47,772 nucleotides of DNA from the NCBI GenBank assembly GCA_964451365.1, contig CAYVIB010000037.1:1-47772 (forward strand). Reading direction: 5' to 3'. The notes beneath the pieces were generated by a model, which was not told the DNA's origin, did not search any database, and saw only the letters and a list, made by a program, of their open reading frames with translations. Position 1 is the first letter of the stretch. Every line of letters begins with the position of its first letter. The DNA is from CAYVIB01 sp964451365 (GTDB taxonomy: Bacteria; Pseudomonadota; Gammaproteobacteria; Pseudomonadales; Cellvibrionaceae). The position numbers were made by a program, and so were the translations under genes. This document shows positions 34,443 to 43,402 of this stretch, in pieces.

Positions 34443-35993
34443 ATGAAGCAGTCTCTCCAGTTAAAGCTTGGTCAACAATTGACAATGACTCCGCAGTTGC
34501 AGCAGGCGATTCGCCTGCTGCAATTGTCCACACTCGACCTGCAGGCGGAGATTCAGGAAGCCCTCGAATCCAATCCCATGCTGGAATTGTCGGAAGATTC
34601 AGCCGACAGCAGCGATTCCGGCAACGGCCTCGACAGGAATGAAGATTCCAACAAGACATCCGATGTCGAAGGTACCGCATACGACTCCGACGACTATTCC
34701 GTAAAAAGCGATAAGAATTCCACCGACGATATCAGTACCGACATCAGCCCCGATCATTCCGACGATCGTTGGAATGATGACATTCCAACGGATCTCGCCG
34801 TAGATACCAGTTGGGACGATGTTTATCAATCGGCGCCCTCGGGCTCAAGCCTTTCCCGCCCGGATGGCGAAGACACCGATTTTGAATCCCGCCGTGGCAC
34901 CTCGGAAACACTGCAGGACTACCTCAAATGGCAACTCAACCTTACACCGATGTCGGAGCTGGACCGGGAGATAGCGGACGCCATTATCGACGCGGTGGGA
35001 CCGAGCGGCATGCTCGGCCAAAGTATTGAAGATATACACGAAGGCCTGGTATCCAGCTACGAGGAATTGGAGCTGGACGAGGTTTATGCGGTACTGCACC
35101 GGGTACAGCAGTTCGACCCTCCCGGCGTCGCCAGCCAAAACGTGCAGGAGTGCCTGCTGATCCAGTTGGACCAATGTGCCGACAGCAGCGAAGCTTGCAG
35201 AAATGCCCGCGAACTGGTGGCCGATTACCTCGACCTGCTGGGCAGCCGCGATTTCAAGCAATTGATGCGCAAGCTCAAAATCAAGGAACAGGAACTGCAG
35301 GATGCCATCAGCATTATCCAGAAACTCAATCCCCGCCCCGGCGAATCCATCGGCGAGGACAACACCGAGTACGTCGTACCCGACGTATTCGTTAGCAAGG
35401 TAAACAACCGCTGGACGGTGCAACTGAACCCGGATATTGCCCCGAAAATCCGCATCAACCCCGGTTACGCCTCACTGGTAAAACGGGCGGATTCCAGCGC
35501 CGACAACACCTTTCTGCGCGACAACCTGCAGGAAGCCCGCTGGTTTTTGAAAAGCCTGCAAAGCCGTAACGAAACCCTGCTCAAGGTCGCCACCTGCATC
35601 GTTGAAAAACAACAGGGCTTCCTTGAGCACGGCCCGGAAGCAATGCGACCCATGGTGCTCCACGACGTGGCGGAAATCGTCGAGATGCACGAGTCAACCA
35701 TTTCGCGGGTAACCACGCAAAAGTACATGCATACTCCGCAGGGGATTTTTGAGCTAAAATATTTCTTCTCCAGTCATGTGGCCACTGAAGCGGGTGGAGA
35801 ATGCTCTTCCACGGCAATCCGCGCAATCATCAGGAAACTTGTCGCGGCCGAAAATCCACGCAAACCGCTCAGTGACTCAAAGATCACCGAATTGCTCGCT
35901 AACCAGGGAATCAAAGTGGCGCGCCGCACGATTGCCAAATACAGGGAGTCGCTGAATATTCCGCCGTCAAATGAGCGAAAACGGCTGGTGTAA
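34443..35993 (+). CDS. rpoN: RNA polymerase sigma-54 factor
   Basis: A 516-residue sigma-54. Region I is the Gln/Leu-rich start (KQSLQLKLGQQLTMTPQLQQ). Region II is acidic and Asp/Ser-rich (about 55-150). The core-binding and DNA-binding regions follow, with the RpoN box ARRTIAKYRE near residues 493-502. It recognises -24/-12 promoters together with enhancer-binding ATPases. It lies between lptB and ptsN, the conserved order, but without hpf. Confidence 0.98.
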   Translation: MKQSLQLKLGQQLTMTPQLQQAIRLLQLSTLDLQAEIQEALESNPMLELSEDSADSSDSGNGLDRNEDSNKTSDVEGTAYDSDDYSVKSDKNSTDDISTDISPDHSDDRWNDDIPTDLAVDTSWDDVYQSAPSGSSLSRPDGEDTDFESRRGTSETLQDYLKWQLNLTPMSELDREIADAIIDAVGPSGMLGQSIEDIHEGLVSSYEELELDEVYAVLHRVQQFDPPGVASQNVQECLLIQLDQCADSSEACRNARELVADYLDLLGSRDFKQLMRKLKIKEQELQDAISIIQKLNPRPGESIGEDNTEYVVPDVFVSKVNNRWTVQLNPDIAPKIRINPGYASLVKRADSSADNTFLRDNLQEARWFLKSLQSRNETLLKVATCIVEKQQGFLEHGPEAMRPMVLHDVAEIVEMHESTISRVTTQKYMHTPQGIFELKYFFSSHVATEAGGECSSTAIRAIIRKLVAAENPRKPLSDSKITELLANQGIKVARRTIAKYRESLNIPPSNERKRLV

Positions 35994-36032
35994 TCTCCGG
36001 AACCGTTAACGAATTTATTTGAAGTAACCACT

Positions 36033-36482
36033 ATGGAAATTGAATCAATTCTCGCAAAAGATTGCACGCGAGCAAGAATGCCTGCCGGAAGCAAGAAAAA
36101 AATATTGGAAAATCTGGCCCAGCTGTTTGCCGACCACATTGAAAACATCAATGCGGACGAATTGTTTACCAGCCTGATTAATCGCGAGCGCCTTGGCTCG
36201 ACCGGAATCGGCCAGGGTATAGCCATCCCCCACTGCCGTTTCAACACCGGAGGTAAAAGTTACTGTGCCTGTATTACCCTGGAAGAGCCGGTGGATTTCG
36301 ACGCAGTGGACAATAAGCCGGTAGATATCGTTTTTGCCATGGTGGTACCGCAGGATGCGGAAAGCAACCACCTGGAAACGCTGGCACAGCTGGCCGAAAG
36401 AATGCAGCAACCGGAATTTGTGGCAAGACTTCGCCGGGCCAGAACAGACGAACAGCTTTTTGAATACGCCAAGGCAAGTTAA
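36033..36482 (+). CDS. ptsN: EIIA-Ntr, nitrogen-PTS regulatory protein
   Basis: A 149-residue EIIA-Ntr. The phosphorylated histidine is His67 in GIAIPHCRF, and the usual RERLGSTGIGQG precedes it. The protein regulates potassium transport and other processes according to phosphorylation by NPr; no sugar is transported. It follows rpoN by 39 bases, where hpf is normally found, and precedes rapZ. Confidence 0.97.
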   Translation: MEIESILAKDCTRARMPAGSKKKILENLAQLFADHIENINADELFTSLINRERLGSTGIGQGIAIPHCRFNTGGKSYCACITLEEPVDFDAVDNKPVDIVFAMVVPQDAESNHLETLAQLAERMQQPEFVARLRRARTDEQLFEYAKAS

Positions 36483-36602
36483 TGCCGGCTGCAATCCGGT
36501 AACATTGCCTGATTACAATAAATTCCGTTTTTTCAGAGTCCGCCTGGCGGCGGGCATTCTTGTAGTCGAACAACCCTAGTCGAACAACAGCAGAATAATC
36601 CT

Positions 36603-37484
36603 ATGCGTTTTTTGGTCATCAGTGGAAGGTCTGGGTCGGGCAAAAGCTCAGCGCTTCACCTGTTGGAGGATGAAGGATTTACCTGTATCGATAATCTGCC
36701 GGTCAACCTTCTCCCCGCGCTGATGAAACAAATCAGCAGCATGCCTAACGCCACCAAACAAAAATTCGCGATCGGCATCGACGCCCGCAATATCGATGGC
36801 GACCTCAGCAAACTGCCGGAGTTGATCTCCGGTACTCCACTGCCGGAAAACGCGGTATGTGAAATTGTCTACCTCGACACCTCAAGGGAGGTTCTGCTGA
36901 AGCGGTTCAGCGAAACAAGGCGCCGACACCCCCTGTCGGATAAAAACACCAGCCTTAACGAAGCCATCGCCAAGGAAAAAATCATTCTCGCCCCGATCGC
37001 CTCAGCCGCCGACATCACCATCGATACCAGCCATTTGAATCTGCACGAGCTGCGCAGCACGGTGAAGAGCCTGGTGGTGGGCGAGGAAACAAAGGGAATC
37101 GCCATTACTTTTAAATCTTTCGGCTTCAAACACGGCATTCCGGTGGACGCGGATTTTATTTACGACGTGCGCTGCCTGCCGAACCCGTACTGGAGCCCCG
37201 CGCTGCGATCCAAGTCCGGCCTTGACAAAGATGTTATCGACTTTTTGGACAGCGAAACGGAAGTGGAAGAGATGTACAACGACATCCTCGCATTCATCAA
37301 AAAGTGGATACCGCGGTTTGAAAAAAATAACCGCAGCTACCTGACAATCGCCATTGGTTGCACCGGCGGGATGCACCGCTCGGTTTATCTGTGTGAACGT
37401 CTGGCCAATAAAGTCAGGGAAAAGTATTCCAACGTCCAAACCCGGCACCGACAGTTGGCCGGAAATTCTGACGATTCCGCTTAG
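36603..37484 (+). CDS. rapZ: RapZ, RNase adapter protein
   Basis: A 293-residue RapZ (YvcJ family). The N-terminal P-loop is GRSGSGKS (8-15), with Walker-like FTCIDNLPVNLLP. The C-terminal domain has FKHGIPVDADFIYDVRCLPNPYW, in pieces, and the signature IGCTGGMHRSVYL. In E. coli it guides RNase E to the small RNA GlmZ and so tunes glucosamine-6-phosphate synthesis; no GlmZ is visible in this window. It lies between ptsN and ptsO. Confidence 0.97.
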   Translation: MRFLVISGRSGSGKSSALHLLEDEGFTCIDNLPVNLLPALMKQISSMPNATKQKFAIGIDARNIDGDLSKLPELISGTPLPENAVCEIVYLDTSREVLLKRFSETRRRHPLSDKNTSLNEAIAKEKIILAPIASAADITIDTSHLNLHELRSTVKSLVVGEETKGIAITFKSFGFKHGIPVDADFIYDVRCLPNPYWSPALRSKSGLDKDVIDFLDSETEVEEMYNDILAFIKKWIPRFEKNNRSYLTIAIGCTGGMHRSVYLCERLANKVREKYSNVQTRHRQLAGNSDDSA

Positions 37485-37501
37485 AAGGAAGAAAAACATT
37501 T

Positions 37502-37771
37502 ATGCAGGAAAAACCGACCAAAATAATTAATAAGCTTGGGCTGCACGCCCGCGCCGCCACCAAATTTGCCAATACCGCAAACCGCTACGCCTGCAACGTT
37601 TATGTCATTCACGGCGAAAAGAAAATCGATGGCAAAAGTATTATGGCCTTGATGCTGCTGGCGGCGGCAAAAGGTACCGAACTGGTGCTTGGCACCGATG
37701 GCAAAGATGAGGAGGATGCGATGAAAGCATTATTGGAGTTGATTGAAAACCGGTTTGAGGAAGAGGAATAA
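37502..37771 (+). CDS. ptsO: NPr, HPr-like phosphocarrier of the nitrogen PTS
   Basis: An 89-residue HPr-family protein. The active histidine is His15 in LGLHARAA, and Ser46 lies in DGKSIMALMLLAA. It passes phosphate to PtsN. A GGAAG ribosome site precedes the ATG. It closes the rpoN-ptsN-rapZ-ptsO series. Confidence 0.97.
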   Translation: MQEKPTKIINKLGLHARAATKFANTANRYACNVYVIHGEKKIDGKSIMALMLLAAAKGTELVLGTDGKDEEDAMKALLELIENRFEEEE

Positions 37772-37965
37772 GTTTTAAATCCCCGTCATCCTCTTTCCAT
37801 ATCCTTGGCGTTTGGTAGTTTTTCAGTCGGCCGGCGATCACAAAATTCACGCCGGCAGATGTTAGAACGCATCAAAACAGCTACAATATTAATACTTTTT
37901 AGCCGGCTTATTTTGTTCCTGGCATGGAATGGCCGGCTTCTCCTTACTCTGAACCACAATCCACT

Positions 37966-39330
37966 ATGCAACAGGCTGCCGAAAAAGAACATAACCAGAT
38001 TCAGTCTCAGCTTGACAAAATTCAGGGCTTGCTGGACAGCGGTACCTTTCGCCAGGTTGCGCGCCTGGTTAACAGCCTGCGACCGGTGGAAATCGCACGC
38101 CTGATTGAATCCTCTCCTCCCCCCTCCCGTAAAATCCTGTGGGATCTGATCGACCGGGAAATGGTGGGTGAGGTGGTGGAGAACCTGCCTTACGAACTGC
38201 AGAGCCATTTCCTGCAGGACATGGATGCCGTCACCGTTGCGGAGATTACCGAAGGTCTCGATACGGACGACGTGGTGGATATTCTGCAGCAACTTCCGGA
38301 GAAGGTAATTCAGGAAGTGCTGTCGGCCATGACCGACCAGGATCGCCAGCGCGTGGAAACGGTTCTGGTCTACGATGAGGATACCGCCGGCGGGTTGACC
38401 AACACGGACACCATTACCGTGCGTCCAAGATTTACCCTGGATGTGGTACTGCGTTATCTGCGCCGGCACAGCGAACTGCCGCCATCCACCGACAGCCTGA
38501 TTGTGGTGAACCGAAAGGACGACTATCTCGGTATCCTGCCCCTCAGCAAGTTGCTTACAACCGATCCCAATGTCACGGTGCGCGAAGTGATGGTCACCGA
38601 TGCCAACGCCATTCCCGCCAGTATGCCGGACACCGAAGTGGCCAAACTGTTCGAAAAACACGACTGGATCTCCGCACCGGTGGTGAACGAACAGGGCAAG
38701 CTTTTGGGGCGAATCACGATCGATGACGTGGTCGACGTTATCCGGGAAGATGCCGATCACTCGCTGATGAGCCTGGCCGGTTTGAAGGAAGAGGAAGATA
38801 CCTTTGCCCCCGCCACGCGCACCATTCCGCGGCGCGCGATATGGCTGGGAATCAACTTACTTACCGCCATTCTCGCTTCGGCGGTAATCAACATCTTTCA
38901 GGGCACTATCGATAAAGTAGTCGCGCTTGCCGTGTTAATGCCGATTGTCGCCAGCATGGGTGGCGTCGCAGGATCGCAGACTTTAACCGTGGTTATTCGC
39001 GGCATGGCGATTGGCCAGATTGGCCGCAGCAACATGAGCTGGTTGTTATCGAGGGAACTGCGCGTCGGTTTTATCAATGGTATGCTTTGGGCCCTGGTCA
39101 TGGGCGGGGTGACGGCGGTGTGGTTTCGCGATCCAATAATTGCGTTTATCATTGCCGGCGCCATGGTTATCAACCTGGTCACCGCCGCGCTTGCCGGCGC
39201 CTTGCTGCCGGTATTTTTAAAGTCACTCAAGATCGACCCGGCACTCGCCGGTGGTGTCACGCTTACCACGGTAACCGACGTGGTGGGATTTTTGGCCTTT
39301 CTCGGCATGGCCACTTACTTTTACGGCTAA
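37966..39330 (+). CDS. mgtE: MgtE family magnesium transporter
   Basis: A full MgtE with its N domain (helical, about 5-125, including LPYELQSHFLQDMD), a pair of CBS domains (about 130-250, with TVREVMVTDANAIP) and a C-terminal membrane domain of about five helices (from PRRAIWLGINLLTAILASAV on, with MPIVASMGGVAGSQTLTVVIRG, in pieces). The CBS and N domains sense magnesium in the family. The start is uncertain: an in-frame ATG at 37924 adds 14 residues, and neither has a clear ribosome site. Confidence 0.93.
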   Translation: MQQAAEKEHNQIQSQLDKIQGLLDSGTFRQVARLVNSLRPVEIARLIESSPPPSRKILWDLIDREMVGEVVENLPYELQSHFLQDMDAVTVAEITEGLDTDDVVDILQQLPEKVIQEVLSAMTDQDRQRVETVLVYDEDTAGGLTNTDTITVRPRFTLDVVLRYLRRHSELPPSTDSLIVVNRKDDYLGILPLSKLLTTDPNVTVREVMVTDANAIPASMPDTEVAKLFEKHDWISAPVVNEQGKLLGRITIDDVVDVIREDADHSLMSLAGLKEEEDTFAPATRTIPRRAIWLGINLLTAILASAVINIFQGTIDKVVALAVLMPIVASMGGVAGSQTLTVVIRGMAIGQIGRSNMSWLLSRELRVGFINGMLWALVMGGVTAVWFRDPIIAFIIAGAMVINLVTAALAGALLPVFLKSLKIDPALAGGVTLTTVTDVVGFLAFLGMATYFYG

Positions 39331-39389
39331 ACGCTTTTTATCGTTAAGCCACCCAACCACTGTATTTTTCACCCAACCAGTTTTCTCTT

Positions 39390-39893
39390 ATGCACGATAA
39401 CGAGTCCGACGAAGAATTTATTAGCAAAAGCAAAACCCAGGTAAAAAAGGAAATGCTGGCATTGCAGGACCTGGGCGAAGAGCTGACCAAACTCCCGACG
39501 GACCAACTGGATAAAATGCCGTTGAGCGACACACTGCGCGCGGCAATCGACCAGACACCGAAGATAACCAAGCGCGGTGCGCTCCGGCGGCATATGCAAT
39601 TTATCGGACGACTAATGCGCGAATCCGACTCCGACGCGATTGTCGAAGCATATAACCGGATCCAGGAAGATCGCAGCCGACTGGCGAGACAACACCACCT
39701 TATCGAGAAATGGCGAGACGGCCTTATCCAGGGTGACGATGAAAAACTGCACCAGTTCATCAATGCGTTTCCCGATTGCGATCGCCAGCAATTGCGACAT
39801 CTGGTTACGGGTGCGAAGAAAGAAGCCGCGGAAAATAAAACGCCGGTAAACGCACGCAAGCTGTTTAAATATATTCGGGACGTGTTGAGCTGA
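39390..39893 (+). CDS. darP: DarP (YjgA), 50S ribosome assembly factor
   Basis: A 167-residue DUF615/YjgA protein. The family core is SKTQVKKEMLALQDLGEELTKL, in pieces, ALRRHMQFIGRLMRESD, and the C-terminal NARKLFKYIRDVL. In E. coli it binds late 50S precursors. It follows mgtE by 59 bases. Confidence 0.93.
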   Translation: MHDNESDEEFISKSKTQVKKEMLALQDLGEELTKLPTDQLDKMPLSDTLRAAIDQTPKITKRGALRRHMQFIGRLMRESDSDAIVEAYNRIQEDRSRLARQHHLIEKWRDGLIQGDDEKLHQFINAFPDCDRQQLRHLVTGAKKEAAENKTPVNARKLFKYIRDVLS

Positions 39894-39964
39894 AAAACTC
39901 ATTTATACCGCCCATCCCTCCCATGCCCCCTGGGAATTTATTTTATTCATCCCTGCGAGGCGCC

Positions 39965-40504
39965 CTAATATCGGGTGATTTTGTATAATACGTGCTCGCA
40001 AAGAGGGTGGTTACGATCAATATCCGGGTGGAAAAAATTTTCCCCGGTATCCTGCATTCCCAACCGGTACATTACCGCCCGCGACCGGTAGTTGTGGGTG
40101 GAGGTAAAAGCGACGATTTCATCCAGTTCCAGTTCCTCGAACCCAAAGCGCAATGCTTCCATCGCCGCTTCGGTCGCGTAACCGATTCCCCAGAATTTCC
40201 GGTCCAGGCGCCAGCCGATTTCGACGCAGGGTGAAAATGGCAGCGTCACCGACGGGACATTCAGCCCGACAAAGCCAATAAATTCGTTCGTGGATTTTAA
40301 TTCGGTTGCCCAGAGCCCCCACCCCCGCGCTGTCATGCGCTCGTTTATCCTATCCGCCATCCGGTTACTTTCCTCCGCAGACAACGTTGCGGGAAAATAT
40401 TCCATTACCACCGAATCGGCATTCAGGTTCGCAAAAAGCGAGTAATCCTCCGCTTTCCAGGCTCGCAGTTTAAGGCGGTTGGTTTCCAGTTCATTCGTAC
40501 TCAT
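39965..40504 (-). CDS. GNAT acetyltransferase, RimJ/RimL type
   Basis: A 179-residue GNAT domain protein. It opens TNELETNRLKLRAWKAEDY, has the central EIGWRLDRKFWGIGYATEA strand-loop-helix that binds acetyl-CoA, and the NYRSRAVMYRLGM segment of the RimJ/RimL branch. The substrate is not predictable. The ATG at 40504 is preferred over a TTG three codons upstream. Confidence 0.85.
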   Translation of the reverse strand: MSTNELETNRLKLRAWKAEDYSLFANLNADSVVMEYFPATLSAEESNRMADRINERMTARGWGLWATELKSTNEFIGFVGLNVPSVTLPFSPCVEIGWRLDRKFWGIGYATEAAMEALRFGFEELELDEIVAFTSTHNYRSRAVMYRLGMQDTGENFFHPDIDRNHPLCEHVLYKITRY

Positions 40505-40570
40505 GAGTGACAATCACAGATTATTGAAGGCTTGCCTCCCCGGTAAAGGAGTCGATTCCAAGTCACTTGT

Positions 40571-41635
40571 TCAAAAGAAATCGGTAAATACAAAACCCAA
40601 TCCTATTGCCTGTGTGTGATCATTATAATCAATGAGACTATGCCCGTAGCCGTTAAAATACTTGATATACCCATGCAGGTTGTGCGAGCGTTTGTAGAGA
40701 GGGAAGCTCCAGCTTAGCTCAACAGCACCTTTGTTGTCGCTGCGCAGGTTATTGCGAAGCATAATGCTGTAGATATTCTGATTGTGCTTGTACGCTCCGG
40801 TCAGCTCAAAGTGCCCCATATATTTCTCGATATCCGGATTATCATCGCCACGGGCATCGTCCGGCGACTCCTTTTCGTCTTCCGGAAGGCGATACCAAGG
40901 CTTGAGAGAAAGCAACAAATTTCCCTTTTCGAAAACTGTTTTAAAAGTCAATCGGTTCCAGCTGCGGGATAAACTACCTCCCTGGCCATTGGATTGATGA
41001 TTGATGGCAAATTCATTCATAATGTTTTGGAATCCAAAAATTCGCCAATCATTGTAATACCGCAGAATAAGTTCCGGCTGTTGATTGGTGTCGCGAAAAG
41101 GTGTCGATTTTTCCAGATTATAGAACTGCCAGAAAGTTTGATTGGTGTAGCCAAAAAACAGATAGCCGTTATTCAATACACCTTCCGCGATCAGCAACTT
41201 AATACTGAGTTGAAATTCCACTTCGGCGTGCTTTAAGTCCTCCAGGCCGTTAGTGTTATCAATGTAAGGAGCGTTGTTCGGATTCTTTTTGTAACTCACA
41301 GGCAGGATGTAATTTCGCTTGTGGGGTATCAGTACAAAGCGGCTGAACTGGTAGGACTCCTCCATTGCAAAACGCTCGCCTGTTCCCTGATTAGTATTCC
41401 CGCTGGCGGTCTCGACTTTTTCACCGAGACGTTTTTCTTCAATGCTTTCGATGGATCTACCCAACGACGATTCGCATTGACGTCTTAAATCCTCCACTGT
41501 TACCTCATCTCCGGCATGGACAACAGAGGAACGAAGGCAGGTTTCCATATCCGGGAAGGAGCCATTATCGGGTAGGCTTCGCGCGGCAGCCGCGCAGAGA
41601 GACAACCCGAAGATCAGGTAAACACATTTAGCCAT
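40571..41635 (-). CDS. pldA: Outer-membrane phospholipase A1
   Basis: A 354-residue PldA (OMPLA). A signal peptide runs to about residue 19. The catalytic set is His213 and Ser215 in NHQSNG and Asn227 in SRSWNR, with the same spacing as His142/Ser144/Asn156 of the E. coli enzyme. The C-terminus ends in a Phe (TDFF), as expected for a barrel. It degrades phospholipids misplaced in the outer leaflet, overlapping in purpose with Mla. The N-terminal region before the barrel (about 20-95) is longer than in E. coli. Confidence 0.93.
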   Translation of the reverse strand: MAKCVYLIFGLSLCAAAARSLPDNGSFPDMETCLRSSVVHAGDEVTVEDLRRQCESSLGRSIESIEEKRLGEKVETASGNTNQGTGERFAMEESYQFSRFVLIPHKRNYILPVSYKKNPNNAPYIDNTNGLEDLKHAEVEFQLSIKLLIAEGVLNNGYLFFGYTNQTFWQFYNLEKSTPFRDTNQQPELILRYYNDWRIFGFQNIMNEFAINHQSNGQGGSLSRSWNRLTFKTVFEKGNLLLSLKPWYRLPEDEKESPDDARGDDNPDIEKYMGHFELTGAYKHNQNIYSIMLRNNLRSDNKGAVELSWSFPLYKRSHNLHGYIKYFNGYGHSLIDYNDHTQAIGLGFVFTDFF

Positions 41636-41781
41636 TCAAGCTTCCAAACAAAACTACCGGGTGTGCAGATTCGCCAGAGCGCAATATACCCACTTGGCTC
41701 GTTGGTGTCTGTGAAGCCGGTTCAACTGGTAACACGTCCGCCGATTTGAATACCCGTTCGTCTCAATAACGTATCGACCGA

Positions 41782-42176
41782 TTAGCTGGGAAAATTCTCC
41801 ACATGAGTTTCACCGTTTCTTCCGTAGTAGGAGACATGGCGACCGGCTAACCATACGGTATAACCAACGCATCCACCCGCTTGCGAAAGCTTTTTGAATT
41901 CCGGGTACATTACCTCGCCCCGCTGGGCTTTCGAAATTGCGGCCTTGATAGCGGACGCCGAAAAGTCGCTGGCAATGTGACCTCCGGCGCATTCATGTCC
42001 AGGGTCAGTGTTTTGCCATTGGGCATGTAATAGGTTGCGCGGCCGGCCCGGTAATCGACATCATATGACTCCACACCGGCCTCAAGCAAATTGCCGACAA
42101 CCTGGCCGAAATGAATCCGGCCAGCGTTGGAACTGTTAAAGGTTTCCAGAATCACGGACTCGACTGATTTGTCCAT
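41782..42176 (-). pseudogene. DUF1398-type (YbcV-like) gene broken by a frameshift
   Basis: The first frame starts at 42176 after a GGAGAC site and reads as a DUF1398 protein (GRIHFGQVVGNLLEAGVESYDVDY, in pieces, then ATYYMPNG) up to about position 41988. It then runs into unrelated sequence. One frame over, the missing half continues cleanly: IASDFSASAIKAAISKAQRG, YPEFKKLSQAGGCVGYTVWL, GRHVSYYGRNGETHVENF, and a stop at 41782-41784. A loss of one base in or near GAGGTCACATT explains it. It could be a true pseudogene or a sequencing error. It lies 49 bases downstream of the MarR gene. Confidence 0.85.
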
Positions 42177-42225
42177 GGCTGTCTCCTGTTGGATTAGAGA
42201 GTATGGTTGAGTTTGTTGAGTTGAG

Positions 42226-42693
42226 CTACTTGGTTGGAACTTTCTTTAACTGGTGCCGATGAACCAAATCCTTCATTAGCTCCATCAACGCGGCTTGTCG
42301 CGCCCTGGAAAGGTGGCCGAAAAAGAAGGCATCGTTTTCATCCGCGAGAGACGCCAATTCGGGCACCAGCCGGTTTCCTTTCGCAGTCAGGTGAAGGGTC
42401 TGTTCACGAGCGCTGTCGGCAGCCAACCGACGCTCCGCCAGCGCTTTGTTTTCAAGCCGGGAAATAACCTTGGAAGCCGCACCCTTGGTCATCCCCAGGG
42501 TTTCAATCAACTCGGCATGGGTTACGCCGGAGGATTGGTAGAGCGTTCGCATGGCCACCCATTCGGTAACGGAAATGGCCTTCGCCGCCAGCAGCTTTTC
42601 AAAGCGTTCGGATACACGGTTTGAGACGAAACGCAGCCAGAAGCCGATGTGGGCGTCGAGAGGACTGGCGGCAGGGGATTTGAGCCTTGTCAT
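42226..42693 (-). CDS. MarR family transcriptional regulator
   Basis: A 155-residue MarR protein. The winged helix is visible as VTEWVAMRTLYQSSGVTHAELIETLG, in pieces, the recognition helix as MTKGAASKVISRLE, and the wing as LAERRLAADSAREQTLHLT. Two palindromes that fit a MarR operator flank its promoter, so it is probably autorepressed. The DUF1398-type gene downstream would be its co-regulated target. No small-molecule ligand can be inferred. Confidence 0.93.
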   Translation of the reverse strand: MTRLKSPAASPLDAHIGFWLRFVSNRVSERFEKLLAAKAISVTEWVAMRTLYQSSGVTHAELIETLGMTKGAASKVISRLENKALAERRLAADSAREQTLHLTAKGNRLVPELASLADENDAFFFGHLSRARQAALMELMKDLVHRHQLKKVPTK

Positions 42694-42699
42694 CTTTAG

Positions 42700-42752
42700 G
42701 TTTCCAGGGAAACAATATGTTCAATTTAGTTTCCATGGAAACTTTTTGTCAA
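42700..42752 (-). promoter_or_regulatory. marR promoter with two palindromic operators
   Basis: On the minus strand, TTGACA (42747-42752) and TAAATT (42723-42728) form a promoter with an 18-base spacer. The spacer contains a perfect 16-bp palindrome, AGTTTCCATGGAAACT (42728-42743). A second site, GTTTCC..GGAAAC (42700-42713), lies between the -10 and the start codon. The centres are 29 bases apart, about three helical turns. Confidence 0.75.
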
Positions 42753-42846
42753 GCGGTATATTTCGCTCGCATAAGCCGCTTTCGGTTTTTTTCAATGAAT
42801 GTAATTAAGGGCTTTAGTTGAAGAGCTTATGAACGACCGGTGCGAT

Positions 42847-42866
42847 ACCGCGCACGCGTGCGTGGT
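42847..42866. repeat. 20-bp near-perfect palindrome
   Basis: ACCGCGCACG followed by CGTGCGTGGT pairs over 9 of 10 positions, the exception being a G-T pair. It lies 14 bases beyond the stop of the small frame at 42881-43084. It could be a hairpin or a protein-binding site; there is no T-run. Confidence 0.5.
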
Positions 42867-42880
42867 CTCACTTGTTGGAC

Positions 42881-43084
42881 TCATTGCTTATCAATAGTTA
42901 TATATTGCACCATGCTTTCATCGATTGTCCGAAGCGAGACCTTTTTGTTCGCTAAATGGGCCGCCAGTAAGGTTGAATAAAAAGCTTCCCCGGCTGGATC
43001 AGCCAAATTGAACGAAACATATTCTCCAGAGACCGCATTGCAAATGAGGGCTCCATCATTACCTGATGTGGCCGTCAAGAACAA
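42881..43084 (-). CDS. Small hypothetical protein, possibly a remnant
   Basis: A 67-residue frame with a TTG start (no ATG is available) and no clear ribosome site. The sequence has a plausible protein character, with GEYVSFNLADPAGEAFYSTLLAAHLANKKVSLR, in pieces. That recalls short exported proteins whose C-terminal half has an FYS..L.A..A.K.V pattern. The signal peptide expected for such proteins is missing, and a stop lies ten codons upstream of the TTG. It may be the tail of a degraded gene. I do not recognise a family with certainty. Confidence 0.3.
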   Translation of the reverse strand: MFLTATSGNDGALICNAVSGEYVSFNLADPAGEAFYSTLLAAHLANKKVSLRTIDESMVQYITIDKQ

Positions 43085-43402
43085 TTTAATTGGCGTTAAA
43101 TAGCACTAACGAATCATGTCCGCGCATCGTTCAATGGCATTTTTAATGCGATGGGAGTGGTGCAAAAAATTCCCGCAGGATGTGTTATTTTACGCCATTT
43201 AACCGCGACAAACTGCAACAGTGCGCATAACCAAATGCGCTTAATTGCACTGCCCGATTAATTTACCTACCATTGGCCTGAATTCGGATAAACTCCCGAA
43301 TTTCCTTCAGACCCAAAATTAGTCCCAAGCTGAATTTATTTCTGCCAGCGCAGTTCCGAGGTGTCGCTGTATAACAGCCAATCAAAACGTGCGGAGGCCA
43401 TA
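43085..43402. other. Upstream region of the trehalase-linked TonB receptor
   Basis: This 318-base region has no gene I can support. It holds two overlapping inverted repeats: GCGCAT/ATGCGC (43223-43228, 43235-43240) and CAGTGC/GCACTG (43219-43224, 43247-43252). They share bases 43223-43224 and so are partly exclusive. They could be an operator or leader hairpins. The receptor start has a clear GGAGG site. Confidence 0.4.

Noticed and set aside
37786..38760. 324-codon open frame on the minus strand
   Set aside because: It lies opposite mgtE, has no recognisable motif and His/Gln/Val-rich shadow composition; mgtE on the plus strand is clearly the gene.
41780..42176. Programmed frameshift in the DUF1398-type gene
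   Set aside because: No slippery heptamer or downstream stimulator is seen at GAGGTCACATT; a simple one-base change is the better explanation.
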